Shown piece by piece: positions 27,597-36,277 of a stretch of DNA of 64,000 bases. The notes below the pieces were generated by a model. The model saw only the letters and a list, made by a program, of their open reading frames with translations, did not search any database and was not told the DNA's origin. This DNA is from Streptomyces cathayae (lineage in GTDB: Bacteria; Actinomycetota; Actinomycetes; Streptomycetales; Streptomycetaceae): contig NZ_CP121682.1 in NCBI RefSeq assembly GCF_029760955.1, forward strand, positions 7,024,501 to 7,088,500. The letters run 5' to 3'. The first letter of the stretch is position 1. Each line of letters starts with the position of its first letter. The translations under genes and the position numbers were made by a program.

Positions 27597-28290
27597 TGGG
27601 TGCTCTCGAAATCGTCGGGCTCCTCGCCTCGGCCGTGCTGATCGCCGCACGGGGCCGGTGCTTCCTCGGGCCGCGCCGGGCCGGCATCGCCCGGCTGCTG
27701 GGTGACGTCGGTGTCGACACCGTCCCTGGACCCTGCCGCCGCCACCCCGTCGGCTGAGGGGAAGGCCCCCGTGCCCGTGGCCGTCGCCGGACGACCCGCA
27801 GGAGTCCTGGCCGTTGCCGACACCGTCAAGGACGACTCCGCGGCCGTCATCACCGTGCTGCAGCGCCTGGGTGTCGACGTCGTCATGCTCACCGGGGACA
27901 ACGCCCGCACCGCCGCCCAGGCGGGCGTGGACCGGGTGCTGCCCGAGCACACGGACGAAGAGATCCGCCGCCTCCGGGACGAGGGCCGCACCGTCGGGAT
28001 GGCCGGCGACGGCATCGACGACGCCCCGCCCGGCCACCGTCGACAGCGTCCTGGCCATCGAGGCCGCCGACATCACTCTCGTCTCCGGCTCTCCGAGCGG
28101 TGTCGTCGCCAGCGCCTCCCGGCTGCGCCGCCGGCACACCCAGCCGCTGCCCGAGACCGAGCCGCCCGTATCCAGCCCTGGGCCGAGTCCACTGCCGACC
28201 GTGCCCCGACAGCACAGCACAGCCACCGCGGCCGCGGGCCGACACCGCCCGGCCTTCCGGGGCGGCGACACCACGGTCGCGGACCCGGTG
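27597..28290 (+). pseudogene. Heavy-metal P-type ATPase remnant (CopA-like)
   Basis: Pieces of a P1B-type ATPase gene survive in three frames. An initial MGALEIVGLLASAVLIAA-GPRRA segment resembles the cupredoxin-like or membrane leader found near copper ATPases. The next piece has GVLAVADTVKDDSAAVITVL, VVMLTGDNARTAAQAG and RTVGMAGDGIDDAP (the hinge motif, normally GDGINDAP). It then shifts frame into VLAIEAADITLVSGSPSGVVASA. The N-terminal transmembrane part, the DKTGT phosphorylation site and the last helices are missing. It is clearly a deletion- and frameshift-ridden pseudogene. Confidence 0.75.
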
Positions 28291-28384
28291 TGAAGCATGC
28301 GGGTGGACAAGGCGACCGCCACCGAACACCGGCAGACCGAGCACGGCACCCACTACCTCTGCCGGGGACTTTTGGTGCGGCCTT

Positions 28385-28398
28385 GGGCCGACCGGCCC
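28385..28398. promoter_or_regulatory. DosR-like palindrome upstream of Pat-like gene
   Basis: GGGCC-GACC-GGCCC lies 84 bp before the ATG at 28482. A second related element, GGGACTTTTGGTGC (28365-28378), is just upstream, giving a paired-site arrangement like that of many DosR targets. Confidence 0.5.
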
Positions 28399-28481
28399 TT
28401 GTATCGCCCCGGACAGCCCATGGGGTCTCGACCCGATCCGGCGGATGCTCGAGGTGGCATGAGGTTCGGAGGAGTTTCGCG

Positions 28482-29255
28482 ATGACACAGCACGACGTGA
28501 CCGACCGACCCCCCGTCCACGCCCTGCTCGCGGACGGCGCCACCGTGTGCATCCGTCCCCTGCGGCCCGGTGACCACGATCAGATCGCGCGCACCTGCGC
28601 CGATCTGCTGGGCTGCTACGGCATCCCACAGATCCCGTGGGCCTGGGCCGTGACCGAGGACGACGCAGTCCTGGCCGCCGACCGGCTGCGCGGTGCCGAC
28701 GGCCGGGTGGTCATGAAGGCCCACTGGCCCGGGCTGGTGCACAAGAGCGAGCAGCACGCCGTCCACCTCGACCTGCGAGGCGATGCGCAGATCCGGTCCG
28801 CCTTCCGGGACCTCAGGACCCGCTTCGCCGGGCTGATGACCGGTGTCGTGCTGCAGCCGCTCGCCGCTCGCGGCACCGAGCTGTTCGCCGGTGTCGTCCA
28901 GGACCAGGTCTTCGGTCCCCTCGTCCTGTTCGGGCTCGGCGGCACGGCGACCGAGGTGCTCGCCGACCACGCCGCCCGCCTCGCTCCGCTCACGGACCAC
29001 GACGTACACGACTTGATGACCTCCCCGCGCTGCGCCCCGCTCCTGTTCGGCGCGCGCGGCGACGGTCCCGTCGACCTCGGCCGGCTGGAGCAACTGCTGC
29101 TGCGGCTGTCCCGCATGGCGGCGGATCTGCCGCAGCTCGCCGAGGCCGACTTCAACCCGGTTCTGGCGACACCGGACGGTGTCACCGTGCTGGACGCCCG
29201 GGTCCGGCTGGTGCCGTGCGGGCCACAGGACCCCTATCTGCGCCGACTCCGGTGA
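28482..29255 (+). CDS. Pat-like protein: GNAT start fused to ATP-grasp domain
   Basis: The 257-residue product begins like the GNAT part of bifunctional acetyltransferase/acyl-CoA synthetase (ADP-forming) proteins (LLADGATVCIRPLRPGDHDQI, residues 15-35) and then switches straight into the ATP-grasp_5 domain of their C-terminus (YGIPQIPWAWAVTEDD, VVMKAHWPGLVHKSEQHAVHL, FGPLVLFGLGGTATEVL, LAEADFNPVLA). Full proteins are about 900 residues; the acetyltransferase core, CoA-binding and ligase domains are absent, but the frame is intact. This looks like an internal in-frame deletion or a minimal ATP-grasp protein. GGAGG lies eight bases before ATG 28482. Catalysis is doubtful because the phosphohistidine domain is missing. 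Confidence 0.75.
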   Translation: MTQHDVTDRPPVHALLADGATVCIRPLRPGDHDQIARTCADLLGCYGIPQIPWAWAVTEDDAVLAADRLRGADGRVVMKAHWPGLVHKSEQHAVHLDLRGDAQIRSAFRDLRTRFAGLMTGVVLQPLAARGTELFAGVVQDQVFGPLVLFGLGGTATEVLADHAARLAPLTDHDVHDLMTSPRCAPLLFGARGDGPVDLGRLEQLLLRLSRMAADLPQLAEADFNPVLATPDGVTVLDARVRLVPCGPQDPYLRRLR

Positions 29256-29268
29256 GGAGGGAACAGAC

Positions 29269-29988
29269 ATGATGCACAACAAGGTCGGCTCCGTCATGAC
29301 CACGGATGTCGTCCATGCCGATTACGGCACCCCGTTCAAGGAGGTCGCGAGGATGCTCGCGGACCGCCGGATCAGCGGACTGCCGGTGATCGACGAGGAC
29401 GACAAGGTCATCGGCGTCATCTCCGAAACCGACCTGGTGGCGCGCCAGGCGGCCACGCCCGGCCGTCACGGACGGCGCCTCGCCAGGCTGACGCGCGGTG
29501 CCCGGCGTCAGACCGCGAAAGTGCACGCCCGCACCGCCGGCCAGCTGATGACGCGGCCGCCGGTCACCTCGCACGCCGACGACACCATCGCCGAGGCCGC
29601 CCGCACCATGGCCCGGCGCCAGGTGGAACGGTTGCCGGTGCTCGACGAGGCGGACCGGCTGGTGGGCATCGTCACCCGCCGCGATCTGCTCCAGGTCTTT
29701 CTGCGCCCCGACGCGGAGATCCGCACCGAGGTGATCGAGGACGTACTGGTGGACACCCTGGGGCTGCCGCCCCGCGCCGTCGACGTGTTCGTGGTCGAGG
29801 GCGTCGTGACGCTCACCGGTCATGTGGAACGCAAGAGCGAGAAGAGCGTGGCCCTGTTGATGACCGCGCGGATCGACGGTGTGGTCGGGGTCGTCGACGA
29901 GCTCACGTACCGACTGGACGACGCGCGTCTGCGTACCGGGGAGCCGCAGACGCGGCACGGCGTGGCCGACGACCGGCCGCGCCGGTGA
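29269..29988 (+). CDS. CBS-CBS-BON domain protein (Hrp1-like with BON)
   Basis: The 239-residue protein has two CBS motifs (residues 5-60: VGSVMTTDVVHADYGTPFKEVARML, then ISGLPVIDEDDKVIGVISETDLV; and 92-145: AGQLMTRPPVTSHADDTIAEAARTM, then VERLPVLDEADRLVGIVTRRDLLQVFL) and a C-terminal BON domain (VDVFVVEGVVTLTGHVERKSEK). CBS pairs bind adenosine nucleotides; BON may bind membranes. It is related to hypoxic response protein 1 of mycobacteria in the CBS part. ATG 29269 has GAGGAGG upstream and lies 13 bp after the previous gene; the flavodoxin follows in the same operon. Confidence 0.9.
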   Translation: MMHNKVGSVMTTDVVHADYGTPFKEVARMLADRRISGLPVIDEDDKVIGVISETDLVARQAATPGRHGRRLARLTRGARRQTAKVHARTAGQLMTRPPVTSHADDTIAEAARTMARRQVERLPVLDEADRLVGIVTRRDLLQVFLRPDAEIRTEVIEDVLVDTLGLPPRAVDVFVVEGVVTLTGHVERKSEKSVALLMTARIDGVVGVVDELTYRLDDARLRTGEPQTRHGVADDRPRR

Positions 29989-30007
29989 GGAGAGGAGGCG
30001 CAACGCC

Positions 30008-30505
30008 ATGGCCGGCACCGTGTTGGTCACCTACGGAACCACGAACGGATCGACGGCACGGATCGCCGAAACCGTCGCCGACGTCCTGCGGAAGGAGGGG
30101 TTGACGGTCGAGACCCTGCCCGCCCGGTCCGTCGCCGGTGTGACGTCGTACGACGCCGTGGTGGTCGGTGGCGGGCTGTACGCCGGACGCTGGCACAAGG
30201 ACGCCCGTCGGTTCGTCCGCCGGCACCGCCACGAACTGGCGGAACGCCCGGTGTGGCTGTTCAGCAGCGGCCCGCTGGACGCTACGGCCTCGGAACGGGA
30301 CATCCCGCCCGTACCCGGTGTGAGGAAGGCCGTCGCCGAGCTTGACGCCAGGGAGCACGTCACCTTCGGCGGCTGCCTCGAGGAGGGCGCGAAGGGATGG
30401 GTCGCCCGGATGATCCTCCGCAACGGAAAGGGCGGGGACTTCCGCGACTTCACGGCGATCGAGACGTGGGCGGCACATGTCGCCGACGACCTGACCCGCG
30501 GATGA
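30008..30505 (+). CDS. Flavodoxin domain protein (HemG-like)
   Basis: The 165-residue protein begins with TVLVTYGTTNGSTARIAETVADVL, the FMN phosphate loop of flavodoxins, and has VVVGGGLYAGRWHKDARRFV and WLFSSGPLDA, the pattern of the flavodoxin/protoporphyrinogen-oxidase HemG-like family common in actinobacterial stress loci. It likely carries electrons via FMN; its partner is unknown. ATG 30008 follows GAGGAGAGGAGG. It is the last gene of the operon starting at 28482. Confidence 0.88.
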   Translation: MAGTVLVTYGTTNGSTARIAETVADVLRKEGLTVETLPARSVAGVTSYDAVVVGGGLYAGRWHKDARRFVRRHRHELAERPVWLFSSGPLDATASERDIPPVPGVRKAVAELDAREHVTFGGCLEEGAKGWVARMILRNGKGGDFRDFTAIETWAAHVADDLTRG

Positions 30506-30860
30506 GGACCGGTCCCCGTGCCCGCGACCGGCCGCTGTGCCGTCCGTGAACTGCCGCCCCACCGGCTGCCCGTCCCACGCGGTACCGGCCGCTGTGGTCC
30601 TCCGCACACGCCTTCGACGGTCATCGCGGAGAGTCGGACCGGGCGGCGCCGGCCGAGCCCACGCCCAGAAGCAGGGCATGAATCCTGCTGTGGCCGGGGC
30701 GAGCATCCACGGCGGTTGCGCGGACACCGCCGGCCCACTGGCGTGCGGTGCTGACGTGCGGCTCAAGGCGCCTTCTCCTTGCTTCACGGAAGGGATCGCC
30801 CCGTTCCCGGACTCGCGCAGCTGCCGAGCAGCCGGACACGAGAACGCCCCGGCGATCCGG
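30506..30860. other. Gene-free convergent spacer
   Basis: This 355-bp stretch lies between two convergent genes. Open frames exist but show no domain or ribosome binding site. I see no strong terminator hairpin or repeat in it. Confidence 0.4.
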
Positions 30861-31751
30861 TCAGTGACGCGCGTCCGATCCCCGTACCACGGCGACCGGG
30901 CAGTGCGCGTGGTGCAGCAGGGCCTGGCTGACCGAGCCGAGCAGCAGGCCGGCGAAACCGCCGCGCCCCCGCGCGCCGAGGACCAGGAGCTGGGCGGTCC
31001 TGCTGGCCTCGATCAGAGCCTCACGGCTACCGCCGTGCACCACCCTGTGCTCGACCTGGACTCCCGGGTACGTGTCCCGGTGACCCGCGAGTGCCTCGGA
31101 CAGCAGGCGTTCCTCGCTCTGCGCGAGCGCGCCCGGCTCATTCGCGTACGGCAGCACGGGGTCCTGTGGCGGGGGCACCGGCGCGTTCCACGTGGTCCAG
31201 GCGTGCAGGGCGATGATCGAGGTCCCGCGCAGCTCGGCCTCGGCGAAGGCGAAATCGATCGCCTTCTCGCCCGCGGGTGAGCCGTCGACCCCCAGCACGA
31301 TCGGCCCGGCGGCGTCAGGCTGCTCCCGCACCACCAGCACAGGGCACGGTCCGTGTGCCGCCAGGTGCACCGCCGTCGAACCCGCGAGCAGCCCCACAAA
31401 GCCCCCCATGCCCCGGGATCCGACGACCACCAGCTCCGCGGCACGCGACTGCGCCTCCAGTACCGTCAACGGCTCGCCCGCCACCATGACATTCGTGACG
31501 TGCACCTCCGGCGCCGCCGACCTGGCGCGCTCCACCGCCTCGGCCGTCAGCCGCTCGGCCTGGTTGCGCACATCGCTTTCGGGCGGGCCGAAGGGAGACG
31601 GCCCCAACGGCGCATGCAGGGCGGACCAGAGGAACGCGTGGACCACGCGCAGTCCCGCGCCCCGCCACCGGGCCTCGCGAGCCGCCACCTCCGCCGCGGC
31701 GAGACCCGACGCCGAGCCGTCCACTCCCACTACCACCAGGCCGCTGCTCAC
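30861..31751 (-). CDS. Universal stress protein, tandem UspA
   Basis: The 296-residue protein holds two UspA domains. Each ends with the ATP-binding signature: VVVGSRGMGGFVGLLAGSTA in the first half and LVLGARGRGGFAGLLLGSVS in the second, both fitting G-2x-G-9x-G(S/T). GTG 31751 is selected because GGGAGG lies just upstream; the long open frame further upstream is filler. Tandem Usps of this kind are the dominant members of DosR-type regulons. It is divergent from the formate dehydrogenase operon, and the 160-bp spacer contains a DosR-like palindrome (31805-31817), which suggests joint regulation. Confidence 0.92.
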   Translation of the reverse strand: MSSGLVVVGVDGSASGLAAAEVAAREARWRGAGLRVVHAFLWSALHAPLGPSPFGPPESDVRNQAERLTAEAVERARSAAPEVHVTNVMVAGEPLTVLEAQSRAAELVVVGSRGMGGFVGLLAGSTAVHLAAHGPCPVLVVREQPDAAGPIVLGVDGSPAGEKAIDFAFAEAELRGTSIIALHAWTTWNAPVPPPQDPVLPYANEPGALAQSEERLLSEALAGHRDTYPGVQVEHRVVHGGSREALIEASRTAQLLVLGARGRGGFAGLLLGSVSQALLHHAHCPVAVVRGSDARH

Positions 31752-31804
31752 CCGCGCCTCCCTGCCTTCCTCAAGCCTCACCCGGATGATGCGCTGCCGC
31801 CAGA

Positions 31805-31817
31805 GGACCGGGCGGCC
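31805..31817. promoter_or_regulatory. DosR-like element in usp/fdh divergent spacer
   Basis: GGACC-GGGC-GGCC lies about 55 bp upstream of the leftward usp start and 100 bp upstream of the formate dehydrogenase operon. It is one base less complete than the other copies. Confidence 0.35.
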
Positions 31818-31913
31818 GAGCGTGGTGCACCGGCACCCTGACGCCCCTGGCGCGAACGGCATCCGCCCGAAGCCCGGATTGTGGCGCTCCGGAACTGCCA
31901 CCACGATGAAGAC

Positions 31914-33599
31914 ATGGCTGCCATGCGTCCCGCCGGCCGTTCCGACGCCTTCCGTGCCCTCTCCGAGCGGCGCGGAAGAGCCGGTGAGCGGCTGGTGGAA
32001 AACCTGGCCCGGGCCAGGGCCGGCACGGTGGACCGCCCCGAGAGCTGGGCCCCGGCGGTCGCCGCCGGCCTCGGCCTGCCTGCCGCCGCAGCACTCGGAC
32101 CGGCCGCCTACTACGCGGACCTCGTCGCCCCGCACGGGCGCCGTCACATCCGGGTCTGCTCGGCGACGGCGTGCTTCGCGGCGCGGTCAGGACGGCATCT
32201 CCCCCAGGTGGAGCAGGAGCTGGGCGTCACCGTGGGCACCGTCTCACCGGACGGAGAGACGTCACTGCAAGCCGTCCGCTGTCTGGGGTACTGCTACGCC
32301 GGCCCCGCCGCGCTCGACGGGGCCGTGCCCTGCACGGGTCCCGCTCTCGCCGCCCAACTGGCAGGGCACGAGCCACCGTCGGATCCGCAGATGCCAGTGG
32401 CCGACGACACCGGGGCCCCCGTGCTGCTGGCCGGAGTGGTCGCGGATGAGCCGGCGTGGCAGGTGTGGCCGCGGAGCGTGGTGGCCGGCAGCCCTGAGCA
32501 GGTCCACGGGGAGGTGGCCGCCTCCGGGCTGCGCGGACGCGGGGGAGCGGGCTTCCGGGTGGCGGCGAAATGGGAGGCGGCGGGCCGGGCGCCCGGCACC
32601 GTGCTGGTGGCCAACGGAGATGAGGGGGACCCCGGGTCGTACGCCGACCGGTTGCTGATGGAGGCCGACCCGCGGCGGGTGCTGGAGGGCCTGGCGCTGG
32701 CCTGCTTCGCCTGTGGTGCCCGCCGGGGCGTGGTGCTGGTCCGCTCGGAGTACCCGCGCGCGCTGGCACGGATGCGGGAAGCGGTCGAGGAGGCGTACGC
32801 GGACGGGCACTTCGGCCCTTCCGTGCACGGTACGGACACGGCCCTGGACGTCGAGGTGGTGCGGGGCGCCGGATCGTACGTCGCCGGTGAGGAGACCGCG
32901 CTGATCGCGAGTCTGGAAGGGGACCGGGGCTGCGCCCGGCCGCGCCCGCCGTACCCGACCGCGCGCGGGCTCCGGGGCGCGCCGACCGTGGTGAACAACG
33001 TGGAGACCCTCGCAGCCGTCCCCTGGATCGTGGCCCGGGGCGGCGACGCGTACGCCCGGCGCGGGACGCCGGAGGAGACCGGCACGAAACTGGTCTGCCT
33101 CTCGGAGCGGTTCGCCCGGCCGGGGGCCTACGAGGTCGAGCTGGGTACCTCGCTGCTGCGGATCGTCACCGAGCTGGGCGGTGGCATGAGGGACGGCAGC
33201 GAGCTGACCGCCCTCCAGGTCGGTGGACCACTGGGCGGATTCCTCGCCCCGGACGCGCTGGACGTGCCGCTCACCACGGCCGGCCTGGCAGCCCGCGGTG
33301 CCGCACTGGGCCATGCCGGCCTGGTCGCCTTCGACCGGCGTGTGGCGCCGCAGGACGTGCTGCGGCACGTGTGGGAGTTCGCGGCGGCGGAGAGTTGTGG
33401 CGCCTGCTCCCCCTGCCGGGTGGGCTCACGCCGCGGTCTGGAGCTGGCCGGGGCCGGCACTCCGCCCGGTGCCGAGTGGGGACGACTCGCGCGGGTACTG
33501 GCCGAGGCGAGCCTGTGCGCGTTCGGGCGGCGCATCCCGCCCGCCGTGCGCAGCCTCGCCCGCGTCTACGGCGACCGACTGGCGGGATGGGAGCCATGA
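31914..33599 (+). CDS. NADH-binding NuoE/NuoF-like subunit of formate dehydrogenase
   Basis: The 561-residue protein fuses a NuoE-like thioredoxin fold [2Fe-2S] domain (residues 75-145; VCSATACF and VRCLGYCYAGPA supply four cysteines) to a NuoF-like flavoprotein (GLRGRGGAGFRVAAKWEAA for FMN, GDEGDPGSYADR and GAGSYVAGEETALIASLEG for NADH) and a final [4Fe-4S] site ESCGACSPCRVGSRR. It would pass formate electrons to NAD+. The start is uncertain: ATG 31914 or 31926, with only weak Shine-Dalgarno-like sequence; GTG 31881 is possible. Its stop overlaps the catalytic subunit by ATGA. Hydrogenase HoxF or Complex I functions are less likely given the neighbour. Confidence 0.88.
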   Translation: MAAMRPAGRSDAFRALSERRGRAGERLVENLARARAGTVDRPESWAPAVAAGLGLPAAAALGPAAYYADLVAPHGRRHIRVCSATACFAARSGRHLPQVEQELGVTVGTVSPDGETSLQAVRCLGYCYAGPAALDGAVPCTGPALAAQLAGHEPPSDPQMPVADDTGAPVLLAGVVADEPAWQVWPRSVVAGSPEQVHGEVAASGLRGRGGAGFRVAAKWEAAGRAPGTVLVANGDEGDPGSYADRLLMEADPRRVLEGLALACFACGARRGVVLVRSEYPRALARMREAVEEAYADGHFGPSVHGTDTALDVEVVRGAGSYVAGEETALIASLEGDRGCARPRPPYPTARGLRGAPTVVNNVETLAAVPWIVARGGDAYARRGTPEETGTKLVCLSERFARPGAYEVELGTSLLRIVTELGGGMRDGSELTALQVGGPLGGFLAPDALDVPLTTAGLAARGAALGHAGLVAFDRRVAPQDVLRHVWEFAAAESCGACSPCRVGSRRGLELAGAGTPPGAEWGRLARVLAEASLCAFGRRIPPAVRSLARVYGDRLAGWEP

Positions 33600-36277
33600 C
33601 CGGAACCGAGATCCAGGTCGACGGCACGAGCGTTGCCGTACCCGAGGGAGCATCCCTGCTCGCGGCCGTGCGAGCGGCCGGGAGCGATCTGCCCGCCCTG
33701 TGCTCCGACGACCGGCTCAGCCCGGCCGGCTCCTGCCGTACCTGCCTCGTACGCGCCGCCGGGCAGACCGTGGCGGCCTGTGTGACCCCGGCCGCCCCCG
33801 GTGTCCACGTCGAGACCGCGACCGACGATCTGCGGCAACTGCGCCGGGAGGCGGTGGAGGTCATCGCCTCCGCCCTGCCGCCCCGAGCCCTCGCCGACGG
33901 CAACCCCGGTGAACTGGCCGAGGCCTGCCGGTCGATGGGCATCGGCCCCGACACCGCACAGGGGGCCGGAGGCCGGGGCGGGGACGACTCCCACCCCTAC
34001 GTCCATCTGGACCGGGACCTGTGCATCGCCTGCGGCCGGTGCGTCCGCATGTGCGCCGAGGTGCAGGGCACCTTCGCCCTGACCCTGGTCGGCCGGGGCG
34101 CCGACACCGTGGTCGCGCCCGGCACCGGCGGGCCCTGGGCCGAGTCGGACTGCGTCGCCTGCGGCGGCTGCGTCGACACCTGCCCCACCGGCGCGCTCAC
34201 CGAACCCGGCCCGGCGCGCGGACTCACCTCCGCCCACCGGCCGCCGGCGACCCGTACGACGTGCGGCTACTGCGGTGTCGGCTGCGCCCTGGACGTCGTC
34301 ACCGCCGGCGGCGAGATCACGACCGTACTGCCCGCCCGTGACGGCCCGGTCAACCAGGGCCACGCCTGTGTCAAGGGCCGCTTCGCCCACGGCTACATCA
34401 CCTCCCCCGAACGGCTCACCCGGCCCCTGCTGCGACGTGACGGCCGTCTGGAGCCCGTCAGCTGGGACGAGGCGCTCGGGCATGTCGCCCGAGGGCTGCG
34501 CGCGGCCGTCGCCGCCGGTGGCCCGGAGTCTGTTGCGGCGATCTCCTCGGCCCGCGCCACCAACGAGGAGAACTACCTCGTCCAGAAGTTCATGCGGGCC
34601 GTCATCGGCACGAACAACGTGGACAACTGCTCCCGCCTGTGCCACTCCCCGTCCGCCGCCGGTCTGACCGCCTCCTTCGGTCTGTCCGGCGGCACCGACA
34701 GTTTCGACGACGTCGAGCGGTCCGACTGCCTGCTCGTGGTGGGGGCCAACCCCGTCGAGGCCCACCCGGTGGTCGGGGCACGGCTGCTGCGGCGCGTGCT
34801 GCACGGGGCCGAGCTGGTGGTCGCCGATCCGCGCGCCGTGGGCCTCGCCGCGCACGCCGATGTGCATCTGCGGCCCCGCCCGGGCACCAACGTGGCGCTC
34901 TTCCACGGGCTCGCCCACGTCCTGCTCGCGGAAGGCCTGACCGACGAGGCGTTCCTGCGGGAGCGGGCCACCGGTCTGCCGGAGCTCACCGAGCTGCTGG
35001 CCGACTACCCGCCGGACCGGGTCGCGGACATCACCGGTGTGCCCGCAGCCGACCTGATCGCCGCCGCCCGGCTCTACGGCGGGGCCCGGAGTCCCGCGAT
35101 CGTCTACGGCCTGGGGGTGACCGAGCACCTGCACGGCACGGACGGGGTGCGGACGCTGGCCAACCTGGCGATCCTGCGCGGTGCCGTGGGCACCGACAGA
35201 GGGCACGGAGTCAATCCCCTGCGCGGCCAGAACAACGTGCAGGGCGCCTCCGACATGGGCGCGCTGCCCGACCTCCTGCCCGGCTACGGCAAAGTGACCG
35301 ACCCGGCGGCGCGGGCCCGGGCCGAGGCGGTGTGGGGGGTCCCGGTACCCGAGCGGCCCGGCCTGCGCATCCCGGACATGTTCGCCGCCGCGCGAGCGGG
35401 ACGGCTGCGGGCGCTGTGGGTCATCGGAGAGGACGTGTGCGCCACCGATCCCGACGCGAACAAGGTGGCCGAGGCCCTTCGGGCGTGCCCGCTCGTGGTG
35501 TGCAGCGAACTGTTCCTGTCCGAGACCGCACGCCGTGCCGATGTGGTGCTGCCCGTCGCCTCCTGGCTGGAGAAGGACGGCACCTTCGTCAACTTCGACC
35601 GCCGGTTCCAGCGGGTCCGCCCCGCCGTGCCCCCGCCGGGAGAGGCGCGCAGCGACTTCGACGTCGTGCACGCCGTCGCCTCGGCGATGGACGCCGACCT
35701 CGGCTGTCCGACACCGGCCGCCGCCCTGGTCGAATGCGGCCGCGTCGCGCCCCTCTTCGCGGGCTTGTCGCACAACCGGCTGGACCGGGAAGGCGCTGTG
35801 CCGTGGCCCTGCCGGGACCCCGGCCGGCCCGGTGAGGCGAAGCTCCACCGGGACCGGTTCGCCACCGCCGACGGCCGCGCTCACCTGGCCGCGGCTCCCT
35901 ACCTACCGCCGGGCGAGCACCCCGACGACGACTACCCGCTCATCCTGGTCACCGGACGCCGCTGGGCGCACTACAACTCCGGCAGCATGACCCGGCGCGG
36001 CGCCAACCTCGCCCTCGACCCCGTCGACCTCCTCGATCTCCACCCCGGCGACGCCCACCGCTACGCCGTGCGCGACGGTGAACCGGTCACGGTGGAAAGC
36101 CGGCACGGCAGGGCCCGCCTCATCGCCCGCGTCGGCGAGCAGACCGCGCCCGGCCAGGTCTTCTGCTCCTTCCACTTCCCCACGAGCGGGGTCAACCGCC
36201 TCACCTCCCACCACGCCGACACCGTCACGTCCTGTCCCGAATACAAGGTCACGGCGGTCCGCGTGGTCGTGACGTGA
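33596..36277 (+). CDS. fdhF: Formate dehydrogenase catalytic subunit (Mo/W, NAD-linked type)
   Basis: At 893 residues it resembles FdsA/FdhF-type cytoplasmic formate dehydrogenases. Order: plant-type [2Fe-2S] (LCSDDRLSPAGSCRTC, residues 35-50), two [4Fe-4S] ferredoxin motifs (CIACGRCVRMC and CVACGGCVDTCPTGAL), a further [4Fe-4S] CGYCGVGC, and the bis-MGD domain with the catalytic cysteine near residue 348 in NCSRLCHSPS. Later elements such as RGQNNVQGASDMG also match. It lacks a Tat signal. It oxidises formate to CO2 and passes electrons through the NuoF-like partner to NAD+. ATG 33596 overlaps the upstream stop and its own stop overlaps the next gene, so the whole operon is translationally coupled. 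FdhD is not seen in the window. Confidence 0.92.
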   Translation: MTGTEIQVDGTSVAVPEGASLLAAVRAAGSDLPALCSDDRLSPAGSCRTCLVRAAGQTVAACVTPAAPGVHVETATDDLRQLRREAVEVIASALPPRALADGNPGELAEACRSMGIGPDTAQGAGGRGGDDSHPYVHLDRDLCIACGRCVRMCAEVQGTFALTLVGRGADTVVAPGTGGPWAESDCVACGGCVDTCPTGALTEPGPARGLTSAHRPPATRTTCGYCGVGCALDVVTAGGEITTVLPARDGPVNQGHACVKGRFAHGYITSPERLTRPLLRRDGRLEPVSWDEALGHVARGLRAAVAAGGPESVAAISSARATNEENYLVQKFMRAVIGTNNVDNCSRLCHSPSAAGLTASFGLSGGTDSFDDVERSDCLLVVGANPVEAHPVVGARLLRRVLHGAELVVADPRAVGLAAHADVHLRPRPGTNVALFHGLAHVLLAEGLTDEAFLRERATGLPELTELLADYPPDRVADITGVPAADLIAAARLYGGARSPAIVYGLGVTEHLHGTDGVRTLANLAILRGAVGTDRGHGVNPLRGQNNVQGASDMGALPDLLPGYGKVTDPAARARAEAVWGVPVPERPGLRIPDMFAAARAGRLRALWVIGEDVCATDPDANKVAEALRACPLVVCSELFLSETARRADVVLPVASWLEKDGTFVNFDRRFQRVRPAVPPPGEARSDFDVVHAVASAMDADLGCPTPAAALVECGRVAPLFAGLSHNRLDREGAVPWPCRDPGRPGEAKLHRDRFATADGRAHLAAAPYLPPGEHPDDDYPLILVTGRRWAHYNSGSMTRRGANLALDPVDLLDLHPGDAHRYAVRDGEPVTVESRHGRARLIARVGEQTAPGQVFCSFHFPTSGVNRLTSHHADTVTSCPEYKVTAVRVVVT

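Noticed and set aside
30518..30860. Possible small plus-strand genes after the flavodoxin
   Set aside because: No ribosome binding site, no domain and atypical Cys/Pro-rich products.
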